Shown here: positions 22,814 through 32,840 of the stretch, one piece after another
Numbering within the stretch: position 1 is the first letter of the stretch
Layout: each line of letters starts with the position of its first letter
Origin: Favolaschia claudopus
Taxonomy: Eukaryota > Basidiomycota > Agaricomycetes > Agaricales > Mycenaceae
Direction of reading: 5' to 3'
Assembly (NCBI GenBank): GCA_037176885.1
Contig: JAWWNJ010000081.1
Coordinates: 310,001-374,000, forward strand
DNA length: 64,000 bases
Notes under the pieces: model-generated
Databases searched by the model: none
The model's input: only the letters and a program-made list of their open reading frames with translations
Told to the model about the DNA's origin: nothing
Translations under genes and position numbers: made by a program

Positions 22814-23076
22814 CTGTACTAATCCGACCAGTCGTTCACTGGGTGTCACCCGTCACCCAAATTGTTCACTGACAAGTTGTTCACAACACGTCAATCACAT
22901 CAAAATTGCCATATATGGTAGGCCGGTATTGCTCGGCACATGCCGGCCGGAGATTTTTTCGATTTTCTTGCCCTTTCTGGGCCAAAAAACTCGGTGTCAC
23001 CCATCACCACCTGCAAAAAGTTCAGTTCACGACGGGCCGTCACACATAACGTGAACAACCGGTCGGATTAGTACAG
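22814..23076. mobile_element. MITE, 263 bp, TA target site
   Basis: CTGTACTAATCCGACC at 22814-22829 and its exact reverse complement at 23061-23076 form 16-bp terminal inverted repeats, each flanked by TA (22812-22813 and 23077-23078). This is the layout of a Tc1/mariner-type MITE. There is no coding capacity. It inserted 34 bp upstream of the start codon of the preceding minus-strand gene and extends that frame artificially by a few codons. Confidence 0.75.
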
Positions 23077-23078
23077 TA

Positions 23079-23330
23079 CACCGAAGACCGATGACAGTCA
23101 GCGGTCATGTGCGGCGGTCAAATCCACTTCAATTTGAATTTCGGGAGGGGTACACTGAAGTTCACTGAACAGGTTCTTTGTATTCACTGAAATTCGGTGG
23201 ATAGGGGTGGATATCGTTATCAGGTTCACTATCTAATCTTGAAACCACCCGACCACACTGATGGGCACTGATCATCACTGGTGAACACCGATGTACGGTG
23301 TTCATCGGTGACCTTTGTCAGTCCGAGCAT
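23079..23330. repeat. Right GTTCACTGA repeat block
   Basis: Motifs such as GTTCACTGAAC, ATTCACTGAAATTC and a near-perfect hairpin TGAACACCG-ATGTA-CGGTGTTCA recur here. The GTTCACTGA core is shared with 9730-10170. The MITE interior (22834, 22864) also carries GTTCACTG. Confidence 0.45.
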
Positions 23331-23502
23331 ACCACTCCGTCTTTTACCTTTGTCGTCGACATCAACACCGGAGCCACTCGAGTTGTTACTAAGTACTTCG
23401 TCGTGAGTATCAGCATATAGATACACGCAGGGTTTTAACTCCTGCTCCCTTGCAGTTCACGGACCGACAGCTCCTAACTAGTAACCGCATGATTCATGGT
23501 CC

Positions 23503-25375
23503 ATGGATGAAATGCAAGCCTCCGATAGCCTGAGCTACCTCAACCTAGTTGCGACTGAAATCTGGCACAACTGCTGGAGCTCATGCGAAATCATGGACTT
23601 GAAGAAACTCTCGCTAGTCTGCCAGGCCTTCGCTGAAATTTGCCAACCGCTCCTCTTCAGGATTCAGTATGTCGAAGCTCCCAACGTCGATAGCAGAAGC
23701 TGGATGACATGTACGCAACGCATCCATCTCTCCGTTCAAAGGCTTCTCAGGCTTGGACGCAGTCCTCATGCGGCGTCTGTCCGCTCTTGGTATTGGGCAG
23801 GGGACTATGGGTCTAATTTAAAACGAATCGCCGAGAGGTATCCTCAAATTACCAATATTTCCATCGTAGGTGAAAGATGGACTCGCTTGGAGCAGGTCTT
23901 TATCACAACTCTCGGTTCTTGCCAACGGCTTAAAAAGCTTGAACTCGGCTACTTGACTATTGACTCAAACTTCCGTGCTACCCTCGCATCGCTACCAGTT
24001 TTGGAGGATCTGTCGTTGAGGAGTTGCGAGATGGTCGTTCATACAGGTCCCTTGCTATCTTTGCGCCAATTCTGCATGAGCGGGTCCCGCGTGACAGAGG
24101 ATTCGGAAGGCGAGATTCTGGATCCTCAGGCCCTCGAAATTGTTTCACCTGAAACAATTCAAGTCCTGGTACTGGATGCGTCGCCCGAAGCCCTTGCCAT
24201 ACTACACCATCTTTCTGAGCATACTCTCCCCTCTCTAACACGCCTATTCGTCGACATACGCAACGCGGCCGGAGCCGATTGTTTCTTCGGGTGCTTGAAG
24301 AACTCTTCCGCTCTCCACGAACTCATATTGGTCGGCTCCACAGTTTTTGACGCCGCATATTTCGAGCGTCACCTCCCCCAACTGCCTTGCCCACTCTCAA
24401 TTCGTTTGACGGGCCCTGCAGCCTCGCCGATCTCTTCGCCAGAGAGCGTCCTGTTGAGCGTCTCAAGCTCCGTCACGGGAATACCGAGGAAGAAGCCCCA
24501 AGCGATTCCAAAATCATATCTATTCTGCGAAACTTGGCGTCATCTGTCTCCGTGAAGGACCTTGACACACCGTACCGATCTCACCTGCGAATATGCCTGC
24601 CATCTTCGCCGCAGTGTCGTCGCCATCTCTTCGGAAACTCTGCGTGAAGGCCCAGGAGCAGCCTACAGTGCCCGCCCCCCTTCCCCCAGGTTTTGATGCA
24701 ATTGACGACGAGCCGGATCCAATTATGACTGATGGCGAGGACGAGGCTCAGGTGGATGACCGGGTGGTGTGGCTGTGGGATGAAGACGACTCTGACTTTG
24801 AAACGGAAGAGGAATTCATAATCCCCCTTGACGGCCCCTATGAGAATACTTCACGCAGTAGAGTGCCTCCGGCCGCTCCTACTCCGGAACTCCCAGGATA
24901 TATGTATTGTACGTGCCTCGTCTGCGAGTCAAGTTTTGTGATATGCTGACAATACGATAGCTCAATACGGGTCGCAGAGCTTTCCTCCTGTGCTCGAAAC
25001 GTCTGCTTCAAAACATCCGCAAAGCGGAGTCGGCGTGCGTTGCCCACATCTATTATCCTCTTCTTCCCATGTAAGTACTCATGTAGTTCGTGCATTTAGC
25101 AAACATTGGAAGCGATATACAACGGCACCATCTCTCTCCCACCGATGCTAGAGGAACTGTGTTTCTACTGGAACATGAAGTGTCCTAGACCTCTCTCAGA
25201 CAGGGAGCATCACCGGGCGGTTCTTGCACTGGAGAAAATGTTTCCATCTCTGCGCAGCATGACCTTCGGTGCTAGGGACCCTTGGATTCTACGATGTGGC
25301 GAGTGGATCAAGCGGCCGTTACGGATCATCTCATGCGTTGTGAGGCGAGGGAAGAGGGGAGTTGATGGGACGTGA
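23503..25375 (+). pseudogene. F-box/leucine-rich-repeat-like protein with apparent frameshifts
   Basis: The N-terminus (MDEMQASDSLSYLNLVATEI, then LKKLSLVCQAFAEICQPLLF) fits the degenerate F-box of basidiomycete F-box/LRR proteins. LRR-like blocks follow (LKKLELGYLTIDSNFRATLA, LPVLEDLSLRSCEMV, LPSLTRLFVDIRNAAG). Near 24390 the sensible reading moves to another frame (LNSFDGPCSLADLFARERPV) and near 24590 to the third (SSPSLRKLCVKAQEQPTVPA, then an acidic stretch). I tried to explain both shifts by introns and found no GT..AG pair that restores phase, so they are frameshifts in the gene or in the assembly. The last exon (LEELCFYWNMKCPRPLSDRE) ends at 25375. F-box proteins recruit substrates to SCF ubiquitin ligases. 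Confidence 0.6.
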
Positions 25376-25653
25376 ACAGTGTCGAACGCGAGATTTGAAG
25401 ATACCTCCAGCCATCTTACATATATGACAGTGGAGGCAAACCGTAGGTTCGTTTGGCTCACACAGCAATAACACAATCAAACTGATACGTTCCGTTCAAC
25501 TAGTACTTGTACATTGGAACAACAAAACACGATATCGAATTTCTCGTAAACCCTGATCTTGACTTGTAGTGCTGTGAATTTGCCACACAACTTCAAACTT
25601 GAAAAAGCGCGCGTGAGCTGGTAGTCCAAGTTGATCAGAAAAGAATATAGAAA
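25376..25653. other. Convergent 3' flanks
   Basis: This is the gap between the F-box gene (plus) and the lectin gene (minus), read toward each other. Nothing else was seen. Confidence 0.4.
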
Positions 25654-26340
25654 CTAACTTCCGGTGACGGTGAAACTCTGCATGAACGACAGGGGACTGT
25701 TGAGATTCTCCAGAGTGATCTGTTGAGGGATAGCGATTAACCCTTGTGCCACTGTCTGGGCCAAGCGAAGTTAGACAACAAACCGGAGTGGTGGGGTCGC
25801 TCCATGTCACAGGGTCCGGGTTGACCCACGAAGTCAAAGCGTGTCCGGTGGCCGTGTCGATCAAACTGGTATGGTGAGTCGTATGTAAGAGTTCAACTTG
25901 ATCCAGTGAAAAACAATTTGATGCCCGACTTACTTGACTGCTGGCCCGCTATTGACGGTCTGCATCTTGAAGACAATCGGGTTCAAGGTGGACCCTGCGG
26001 TCTGGGAGTGGATAGTGGTTCCAGCTCCGCCGAGCACCGTAGCGTAAGACACGAAGAGCGCGGGCTGCGCAAGGCTCTGGATGGTGAAGGTACTACCGTC
26101 CGCTTGCGGGATGATCATCCACTACGAATAAGAAACATCAATATCTTCACACTCGAAGAAGAATTGGGAACCACTTGCATCCTGGTTCTCCGCGCCAGCA
26201 GTCCTGGGGAAGCTGATGATGGGTGTGCCAACCGCCCCGCCGCTGCCGCTGAGATTGATGAGTTGGCTTTTGAAATCGGCAATGTTGACCAGTGTGGCTA
26301 CACCGGCGAGAGCAGTAATGTTGTGGAGGAAATTGACCAT
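25654..26340 (-). CDS. Ricin-B-type (beta-trefoil) lectin-like protein
   Basis: The start MVNFLHNITALAGVATLVNI at 26340 leads into a beta-trefoil-like sequence. After the first intron comes WMIIPQADGSTFTIQSLAQP, then LIDTATGHALTSWVNPD, and the end ITLENLNSPLSFMQSFTVTG-S at 25654. The NQ..W pattern, QADGSTFTIQS and LIDTATGHAL are typical of single-domain ricin-B-fold lectins of mushrooms. Three introns are needed. The first appears to use a GC donor (GCAAGT) so that AENQD joins WMIIP in frame; no GT donor fits. There is no secretion signal of classical strength and no catalytic toxin domain. Sugar specificity cannot be judged. Confidence 0.7.
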
Positions 26341-27856
26341 GTCTGTTCAAGCGCTGGACTCAGAGGAGATTTGAGCTCGGAGACCAAACTGCTCGTCGTC
26401 GAACATTTTATAGCTCTAGCACTGCGAAGTTAACGGATATTTGGCGAGGTAAGGGGGACTTCATTATTGGCTGCAGCCGTTAGGAAGGCGTTCAACATCT
26501 TCTTCTGCGAAAGGTGGATTATTTTAGTGGTAGGATTGAAATAGGAATGTATTCTTGTTCCTGGCGCCGCCGGTTGAAGCTATTGATAGTATTTCTTGGA
26601 ATGTGGCAAGTTTCGGGCAGTTGGAATCAGCTGGGACCAATCAAGTTAGAAACAACTCACTCGAAACGCTGCAGCGACAGCATATAATGTTATTCGATGA
26701 CCCTCCTATTGTTCTCAAATTCTTCCGTTGCGTGGTTTGAGCTTTTCCAAATCCGGTGCATCCTACTATTGGCCCACTTGCTGACGGCTTGCAGGGTCAA
26801 TCCAGGGCCTGCCTGTCAGCTCGTGATTCGGTGTGCTTTTTTGAATCGTATCTCCTTTCTAAACGAGAAACGAGGAATTGTTCAGAACTTACGGTCCGAT
26901 TTCAAGTTGTTTCTCTATATTTTGGGAGACGATTAGAAGGCAAAGATGTCCCTGATCATCTTTCCCGGGTTGTTCCACAGCTTCAAGTTCTACGTGCTTG
27001 CTTTTCACAATGTTCAGCGCCATATTACTGAGGACAAATATTGCATTGCTAAGAACTAACCGGGATTGCAAAGGGCCAAGTTATCGAGGAATGTGCCGGG
27101 TTCAACCTTCGCCTGCATATTGCATAGAGCGCTATATCAATGCGGTCAGCTTGTCTCACATATTTTCGAGGCTCCTGCCATTGTGCTGGGCTACAAACAA
27201 GTGAACTTGTGTAAATCTCAAGTAATTAACCCAAACACGCACGTTGCAACTCCTCAGGCTTCGCAGAACGTTTTCCAGCGAAAAGTATCATTGTCATGGG
27301 TTTCTCCTCCGCGCCGCACGTCAAAGAGGGATGCATGAACCCACGAGCCGTAAAGTTAAGACTTCTACTTGGCCCTGCGCACGCGTGGTACTCGCACTCT
27401 GCTTCAATCCTTCAAGCAATGCATCAAATTCGTAACAATCAATGAACGAATTCAATGCTACATAATGAGTGCTTTCCCATTCCAATGACAACGACTCACT
27501 CCGGGATGCACATTGCAAACTGTACGCGTTGCTTTGTCCTTTGGAATCCTTGGCCCGGGAGTAGAAGTTCACGTTCATGACATTCGTCTGACAATACGCG
27601 TTCATGTAGTCAAAGCCTTCTCATTTGGATTTCTCGAGAGTATCAAAGTTCGAGCGGTCAGCCCGATAGCCGTGGCCAACGCAGAACAAGTCAAGGGGAA
27701 TATCCCGGCGCCATCAAAGCTGCGAGGAGGTTCGAAGCCAGGAGTTTTGTTGATAGATAGAAATGGGCCTGGTGGCGGCTTGACTTTCGCGGCCGTCGAG
27801 TCGGACAGTGAGCTTGAATGAATGAAGACAGATTGAGTATTGGCAGAAGAAGTCTC
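26341..27856. other. Gene-poor stretch upstream of the lectin gene
   Basis: No ORF with family features was found on either strand. It includes the promoter side of the lectin gene. The right end grades into the tRNA-like repeat copies listed next. Confidence 0.35.
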
Positions 27857-27951
27857 GTTCTTTCTTGAGTCGAACAAGGGAATTTCTGAAAGGACATGGC
27901 ATATCGAATGGAATGGAGGAGATGGTGTGAGACGCGCCGTGCATTTCCTGC
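27857..27951 (-). repeat. tRNA-like repeat, minus copy 2 (degenerate)
   Basis: Read on the minus strand: GCAGGAAATGCACGGCGCG, then TCCCTTG-TTCGACT-CAAGA. The T-arm stem has CCTTG/CAAG where other copies have CCTCG/CGAGG, a compensated change. The inner stem and acceptor partner are poorly kept. Confidence 0.5.
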
Positions 27952-28123
27952 TTCGTGCATTTGAAGCGAGATCGGTCAAAAAAGAAAGAGTAGAACGTAG
28001 AGGGTGACTCTCACTAGTAGACAGCCATTTGTGGCGTGTGGTTCGGTAAGGCAATGAGAAAGACTTGGAGATTTGACACCGACGACATACAAAAAATACA
28101 GGTGCTGATCATTTCGAATGGAA

Positions 28124-28221
28124 TGGTTGACCTCGAGTCGAACGAGGAATCTCGGTTCACTTGCTCTACTTGAATTGGATGACACCTTGGATCCACGAGA
28201 TGCACCGTGCGGATTCCTGCC
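28124..28221 (-). ncRNA. tRNA-like Pol III-type unit, minus copy 1
   Basis: On the minus strand: GGCAGGAATCCGCACGGTGC, an inner stem ATCTCG...CGAGAT, T-arm CCTCG-TTCGACT-CGAGG, then a T6 run (28091-28096) 28 nt further on. Compared with the plus copies the inner stem changed on both sides (ATCGGG/CCCGAT to ATCTCG/CGAGAT), which keeps pairing. Confidence 0.6.
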
Positions 28222-29181
28222 TTGAGTGGGGAATAGACACCTCAGAGCGAACTTGAGTCTTGAAGATAATATAACTCCGAGAGTCCCAAAGGTCACTGGC
28301 ACTCTGCAACACCTCGAGAAGACACTGCGAAGGGTCGGGATACTGGACGAGACGAGGTTTGGAGTATGATTATCAGGATTTCTCTGCTTTTAGATGACAT
28401 GCCACTGATACTGCGATATTGCAAGCAGAGCAGCCGCGACGAACTCCGAGTCTGGGGAGTCGGATTGGAACACTAGGGAAAATAATCCTGGACCTTGAGC
28501 GTGAAGTTCAAGAAATTATCAGGCCAACCCAAAGCGAAGCCTCGAGCGGCAGTGTGCGTTTCCTGCCTCGTATCAGATGGGTCAGAGGGTGTCAGAGGCC
28601 TGGGTGGCAAATGCCAAAGAGTCGGATAGAAGGATGAGTTGTGGACAGCTTTGAAGACCAGATTGATTTTTGCATGCGGTGGATAGGGAGTCGAAGATGT
28701 ACCCTCCGCATGTATTGAATCGGACGAGACAGAACCTGAAATACTATATATTCAGATTCAAGACTGATTCGAAAAGAGAAAATAAAAATGAAAAGGCAAG
28801 CTGAAATTTATGCTCTCGACCTCTGGATCGAACGAGGAGAAGCGTAAAGAGATCCTAGCGCCTTGATATAGGCCCATTTTTCTTGAATGCCCCGAGGTTC
28901 AGCTAGAACAAAGGTAAAAAGTGGAAGGTGCAAGAAGGCTGTCGAATACCCGGACCGGCATTTGCCGACCCGGTTAGTGCCACTCTCCCACCTCTCTCCG
29001 TCTCTCCCATCTTGTCCTTGTATTCCGCCAATCACCCTCTTGCGCCCACAACTCCATCCGACTCGTCTCCGCTGTACATCTATCCCATCGCGATACTGTA
29101 TATCGTCGCGCCCACGAACTGTATTCCTGAGGAAAGTATCTTCAAGAGAGCACTACGAGAAGAGAAAGACAATAAGACAAG
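28222..29181. other. Promoter side of the E2 gene with partial repeat copies
   Basis: Fragments of the tRNA-like family occur here on the minus strand: a GAGGCAGGAAACGCACACTG start near 28558 and a CCTCGTTCGATC T-arm near 28830. No protein gene was recognised. The stretch before 29182 is pyrimidine-rich. Confidence 0.4.
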
Positions 29182-30208
29182 ATGGACGCCCGCCTTCGCA
29201 GAGTGAATAAAGAGATTGCAGGTTTGTACCCAGGTCTGTGCGGGCTACGGGTCGGTTTCTGACGGATTGCCTTTCTTTCTATTTTCTTGCTGTTTTCTGG
29301 GATAGACTGCAAAAACGATAAGACGTCTAACATCCGCATCGATCTCGTCGACTCCTCGCCCTTCCACCTTATCGGATCCTTCCCGGGGCCTTCCGACACC
29401 CCCTACGCCGGCGGCCTCTTCAAAGTCGACATCGTCATCCCCGACTCGTATCCCTTCCAGCCAGTCAAGATGAAATTCATCACAAAGGTGTCTGTCTCCC
29501 TCTCCCCTCTCCACTGTACGCGCACACGACACTAACACCCGCCCACCCACCGCAGGTCTACCACCCGAACGTCTCCTCCGCCTCCGGCGCCATCTGCCTC
29601 GACATCCTCAAAGACGCCTGGTCCCCCGTCCTCACCCTCAAATCGACCTTGATCTCCCTGCAGAGCCTCCTCTGCAGCCCCGAGCCGGACGACCCCCAGG
29701 ACGCGGAGGTCGCGAAGCACTATACGGCGTCAAGGCGGAGCTTCGAGGAGACGGCGGTGTATTGGACGAAGACGTATGCGGTCCCGGAGGCGGGTGAGGA
29801 GGGGAGGGTGCAGGTGACGAGTGCGGCGGGGGGTGGGGCAAGGGGGGGAGGAGGAGGAGGAGCGGAGAGGGACGACATTGCTATTGCGGGGTTGGAGAGG
29901 CCGCATGTGGAGAGGTTTGAGGCGCTGGGGTTTGCGCGGTCGAAGGTGGTGAGTGGCATTCTCATTCGCTGCGTGCCGTCTCCATTGGGAGGCGGCCAGG
30001 GGTCTCTCTTGCAAGTGGGGAGTGTCCGGCCTGCCTTCCTGTTAGGTCTCTCTCTTTAGCGCCGCCTTGCTTTTCTCCGTTGTTTTCTCCGTTTTTGTTT
30101 CTTTACTCACGACAACAACAGATCGACGTCCTCCGCCGGCTCAACTACCGCGGCGCCAACGTCGCACAGATAAACGACGATCGGATCGTAGAGGAGTTGC
30201 TGAAGTAG
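29182..30208 (+). CDS. UBC1: Ubiquitin-conjugating enzyme E2, UBC1/UBE2K type with C-terminal UBA domain
   Basis: The start is MDARLRRVNKEIA, then spliced DCKNDKTSNIRIDLVDSSPF, the UBC fold motif SDTPYAGGLFKVDIVIPDSY and YPFQPVKMKFITKV. The active-site segment YHPNVSSASGAICLDILKDA has its catalytic Cys in GAICLDIL. The following LSLLCSPEPDDPQDAEVAKH-type helix is also standard. A Gly/Ala-rich linker leads to a UBA domain (FEALGFARSKV, spliced to IDVLRRLNYRGANVAQINDD), ending ELLK at 30208. Three introns are inferred (after 29220, 29490 and 29950); the last is about 170 nt. The UBA domain is what separates UBC1/UBE2K, which makes K48-linked chains, from other E2s. Confidence 0.92.
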
Positions 30209-30497
30209 CGCGTGGGCTGTCAGGGGTGCGACAAAGGATTCAGAAGACGTCCGAGTCGCCGGCCGCGACAAGGGAAGAGGGTGGGAAGGGGCAAGGCAGG
30301 AACGGGAGAGGGCGAAGCTTGTTAAAGGTTTGAATTCGGAAGAATTGTGTGTAGTGTAAACAGTTAAAGTAACGACCCTCTTGACTTTTCCTTGTATCAG
30401 TGTGCAATTGGCAGACGCGTACTATAATGTATTTTTGATCGGAATGTCTTATGGTCTCTTGAACTTCTCGGAGTCTAATTTAGAGACACTCGAGAAA

Positions 30498-30595
30498 GGC
30501 AGGTGCCCGGTGCATGACATTGTCGGATGTGAATAATATAATCTGTCAAACTCGCAAGGCTCCCGATATCTCCCGTTCGACTCGGGGTTCTGCCA
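30498..30595 (+). ncRNA. tRNA-like Pol III-type unit, plus copy 1
   Basis: GGCAGG start, T-arm TCCCG-TTCGACT-CGGGG and a 3' acceptor-like TTCTGCCA. The T-stem differs from other copies on both strands of the stem (CCTCG/CGAGG to TCCCG/CGGGG), so pairing is kept. A T5 run starts 33 nt downstream. The middle part is degenerate. Confidence 0.55.
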
Positions 30596-30781
30596 TGATC
30601 CCATCCAGACATCCGTGCCGGAAAACATTTTTGGCCTTCCGCGTCTCGCATTCCGGCACTAGGAACTCGTCAGTAAACTTTCCTTCGTCTGTCTTCGTAC
30701 TTTTTCTGCGGTTTTCTTTCTCACATCTTCAAGTGGCAGCAATTCTGACTCATGATTTCGTTGAAATTCTCGAAGAAATAG

Positions 30782-30875
30782 GGCAGGAAAGCGCACGGTG
30801 CGCATCGGGTGAAATATACGCCTGGGTCTCTATTAGATTCTCCCGATGTTCCTCGTTCAACTCGAGGTTCTGCCA
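30782..30875 (+). ncRNA. tRNA-like Pol III-type unit, plus copy 2 (best preserved)
   Basis: The order fits a cloverleaf. Acceptor GGCAGGA pairs with TTCTGCC; the D-like arm is GCGC-ACGGT-GCGC; a long arm is closed by ATCGGG/CCCGAT; the T-arm is CCTCG-TTCAACT-CGAGG; a discriminator A follows. GTTCAACTC fits the B-box consensus GWTCRANNC. A run of nine T (30897-30905) follows 22 nt later, as for a Pol III terminator. I could not assign an anticodon with confidence, so it is called tRNA-like and not tRNA. Confidence 0.6.
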
Positions 30876-31144
30876 TGGATCTTTAGGCAAACCAGCTTTT
30901 TTTTTGGCTTTGCACGTCTCGCCTCCCTGCATTGACACCTGTTGGCAGTCGCCTCCCTCGTTCCACGCACTAGCACCTCGTCAGCAAACTTTCAAATCTC
31001 TCCTCTCTGTCAATGGTTTGCTGCAAATGCGAACGGTTTTCTGCGGTTTTCTCTCATACCCCACCCTCATCCCCTACCCTCATACTTACCCTCAGTGCTC
31101 ACTAACAATTCCGACTCCAACTCATGTTAAGTTTGAAGACACAG

Positions 31145-31232
31145 GGCAGGAAAGCGCATGGTGCGCATCGGGTTATAATATGACGAGCTTAAGCTACTCA
31201 CGATATCCCTCGTTCGACTCGAGGTTCCGCCA
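31145..31232 (+). ncRNA. tRNA-like Pol III-type unit, plus copy 3
   Basis: GGCAGGA, GCGC-ATGGT-GCGC, inner stem ATCG/CGAT, T-arm CCTCG-TTCGACT-CGAGG, TTCCGCCA. A run of eight T (31255-31262) follows 23 nt later, then TGGCTTTCCACGTCTCGCC, a tail shared with copies 1 and 2. Confidence 0.6.
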
Positions 31233-31458
31233 CTTTGCCAAAAATATACGAGGCTTTTTTTTGGCTTTCCACGTCTCGCCTCTTGTCTCGTCTCTCTCCG
31301 CATCATTCAAGTTTGCGCCGTGACCTCGTCGAGTTGCGTCGGCAACAATCGTCTGCGTTGCGCAGCGCGCTCTCATACAGAATCAGCTCGGCGCGCCGTC
31401 CTCCCTTGCTCAAGGTCAAGCCTTGGCAGCAATCGGATCCGACGAAATTTTGAACGAA

Positions 31459-31549
31459 GGCAGGGGAGGCGAAGGTGCGCATCGGGTCACCATATCCCAA
31501 AGCCTTCGATTTCTCCCGATGTCCCTCGTTCGATCCGAGGCTCCTGCCA
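31459..31549 (+). ncRNA. tRNA-like Pol III-type unit, plus copy 4
   Basis: GGCAGGGGAGGCGAAGGTGC, inner stem ATCGGG/CCCGAT, T-arm CCTCG-TTCGATC-CGAGG, CTCCTGCCA. A T6 run (31571-31576) follows 22 nt later. The D-like arm is weak. Confidence 0.5.
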
Positions 31550-32068
31550 TTCCGCCTATCGCTTTGACCCTTTTTTACTCCTTGAGGATCCAAGGCCTTC
31601 TCAGAAATCCGTCTCTTATACTTTTTTGTCGCAGATTGGAACTACTGATATTCTAGGGGCAGAATGTGCACACATCCAAGGCGGGGACGCGTACGATCGT
31701 GCTTGTCGGTGTGGATATGATAGCCAGGCGGAGCCTCAACAGCCGATATACTGCTTCGAATCGAGATCGTGTCCTGACATAGTGGTCAACCATTTTTCTG
31801 AGCAAAATATTTGCACTACGTTGCTCTGGTCATAATTTGGATCGCTCTCTCGATCAGTTTTAGTCTCATCTTTCGCGATCATCCCTATGCCTTCTCTTCG
31901 GGTTCTCAGCCTCCTGGTTGTCTGGTGTCTGTCAATGTACAACCCTAACGAAACCGTTCAGCAGCTTCTTTGACTTCACCTCGACACATCCCAGACGAGA
32001 GCCCCGTCTTCGTCTCCGACGATCTCAACTGTTTCCTCTCACACCTTGAACGCAATATCCAGATTCGA
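31550..32068. other. Spacer between tRNA-like copies 4 and 5
   Basis: No gene was recognised. It contains pyrimidine-rich patches similar to those that follow the other copies. Confidence 0.3.
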
Positions 32069-32165
32069 GGCAAGGATGCGCACGGTGCGCGTCGGGTGTC
32101 ACTGGCCATTTTCACCACGACTTGCAAACACTTCCGACATCCCTCGTTCGACTCGAGATCTTGCC
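32069..32165 (+). ncRNA. tRNA-like Pol III-type unit, plus copy 5
   Basis: GGCAAGGAT, D-like arm GCGC-ACGGT-GCGC, inner stem GTCGG/CCGAC (compensated relative to ATCGG/CCGAT), T-arm CCTCG-TTCGACT-CGAGA, then TCTTGCC. A T5 run starts 30 nt later. Confidence 0.55.
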
Positions 32166-32560
32166 CTGAGCCGGTGGAACCTGGTGGAACAATATTTTTA
32201 CTCCGCTTTCATTCAATCATTAATTCTACTCTAAGTAAGAATCCGTGACTTCAAGAAAGGTCTATCAATCGCATCTCGATATTGTGATTTGCGCTTCCTC
32301 AATCGAACATTGAATGTTCAACATCCCCGAGATGCCCGATTTTGAACCCCCTATTTAACCTTCGCGTGTTCGATGGCGGACAGGCGAACCAAGATGTCCA
32401 AGTCTGACGTGTGCCTCCGCTTTCCCATACGTTTCCCGTCGCCGATGCCGCCGAATCCAACTGTGAAACCTGAAAAATTAAAAAAATTGGTGTATCGCGA
32501 GATCACATGACCGCGTGCCCCTCTTAAGATCTTCCTCCCACCACGACTTTACGGAGGTCA

Positions 32561-32766
32561 GTGGACGTGCAATTAGCGCCAGCAGTGCAGCCTCGACATC
32601 TTTTCCTGCCATATCCTTACGTCTATTGATGGGTTTCTTGTCGCAGGAACCCTCCCCCATCTCTCCTCGAGTCCTCTTCTCAACGCATACCTATTCGGGT
32701 CTCCTGACTATCCGCAGACCTCCCCATCTTGAGCATGGCCAAATTTCTCCAGATAGTGATAGCTAG
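32561..32766 (+). pseudogene. Gene fragment A, duplicated at 49097-49334
   Basis: The sequence GTGCAATTA-CGCCAGCAGTGCAG and the 3' part CTATCCGCAGACCTCCCC match 49097-49334 (minus strand) along most of their length. Conceptual reading gives VQLAPAVQPRHLFLPYP in one segment and LLTIRRPPHLEHGQISPDSD before a stop in another. I do not recognise the parent gene. Intact context is missing, so it is taken as a duplicated fragment. Confidence 0.45.
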
Positions 32767-32840
32767 TTTGTCTCCATAGACACTGGAGATTCCCAGTCAC
32801 AATGCGATCGATTAAAAACGAAAGATTCAGCTCGATACTC

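Noticed and set aside
22780..22850. Start of the lysine-rich gene at 22849 inside the MITE
   Set aside because: The first 24 or so codons of that frame derive partly from the MITE and its junction; the ATG at 22780 is the first one followed by gene-like sequence.
25654..26340. Ricin-type toxin
   Set aside because: Only the beta-trefoil lectin fold is present. There is no ribosome-inactivating A-chain or other toxin domain.
27602..28054. Minus-strand ORF of 150 codons
   Set aside because: It overlaps a copy of the tRNA-like repeat and has no domain or splice context.
30498..32165. Calling the repeated units ordinary tRNA genes
   Set aside because: The T-arm and acceptor-like ends fit, but the central arm is long and variable and no common anticodon can be assigned, so tRNA-like is as far as the sequence goes.
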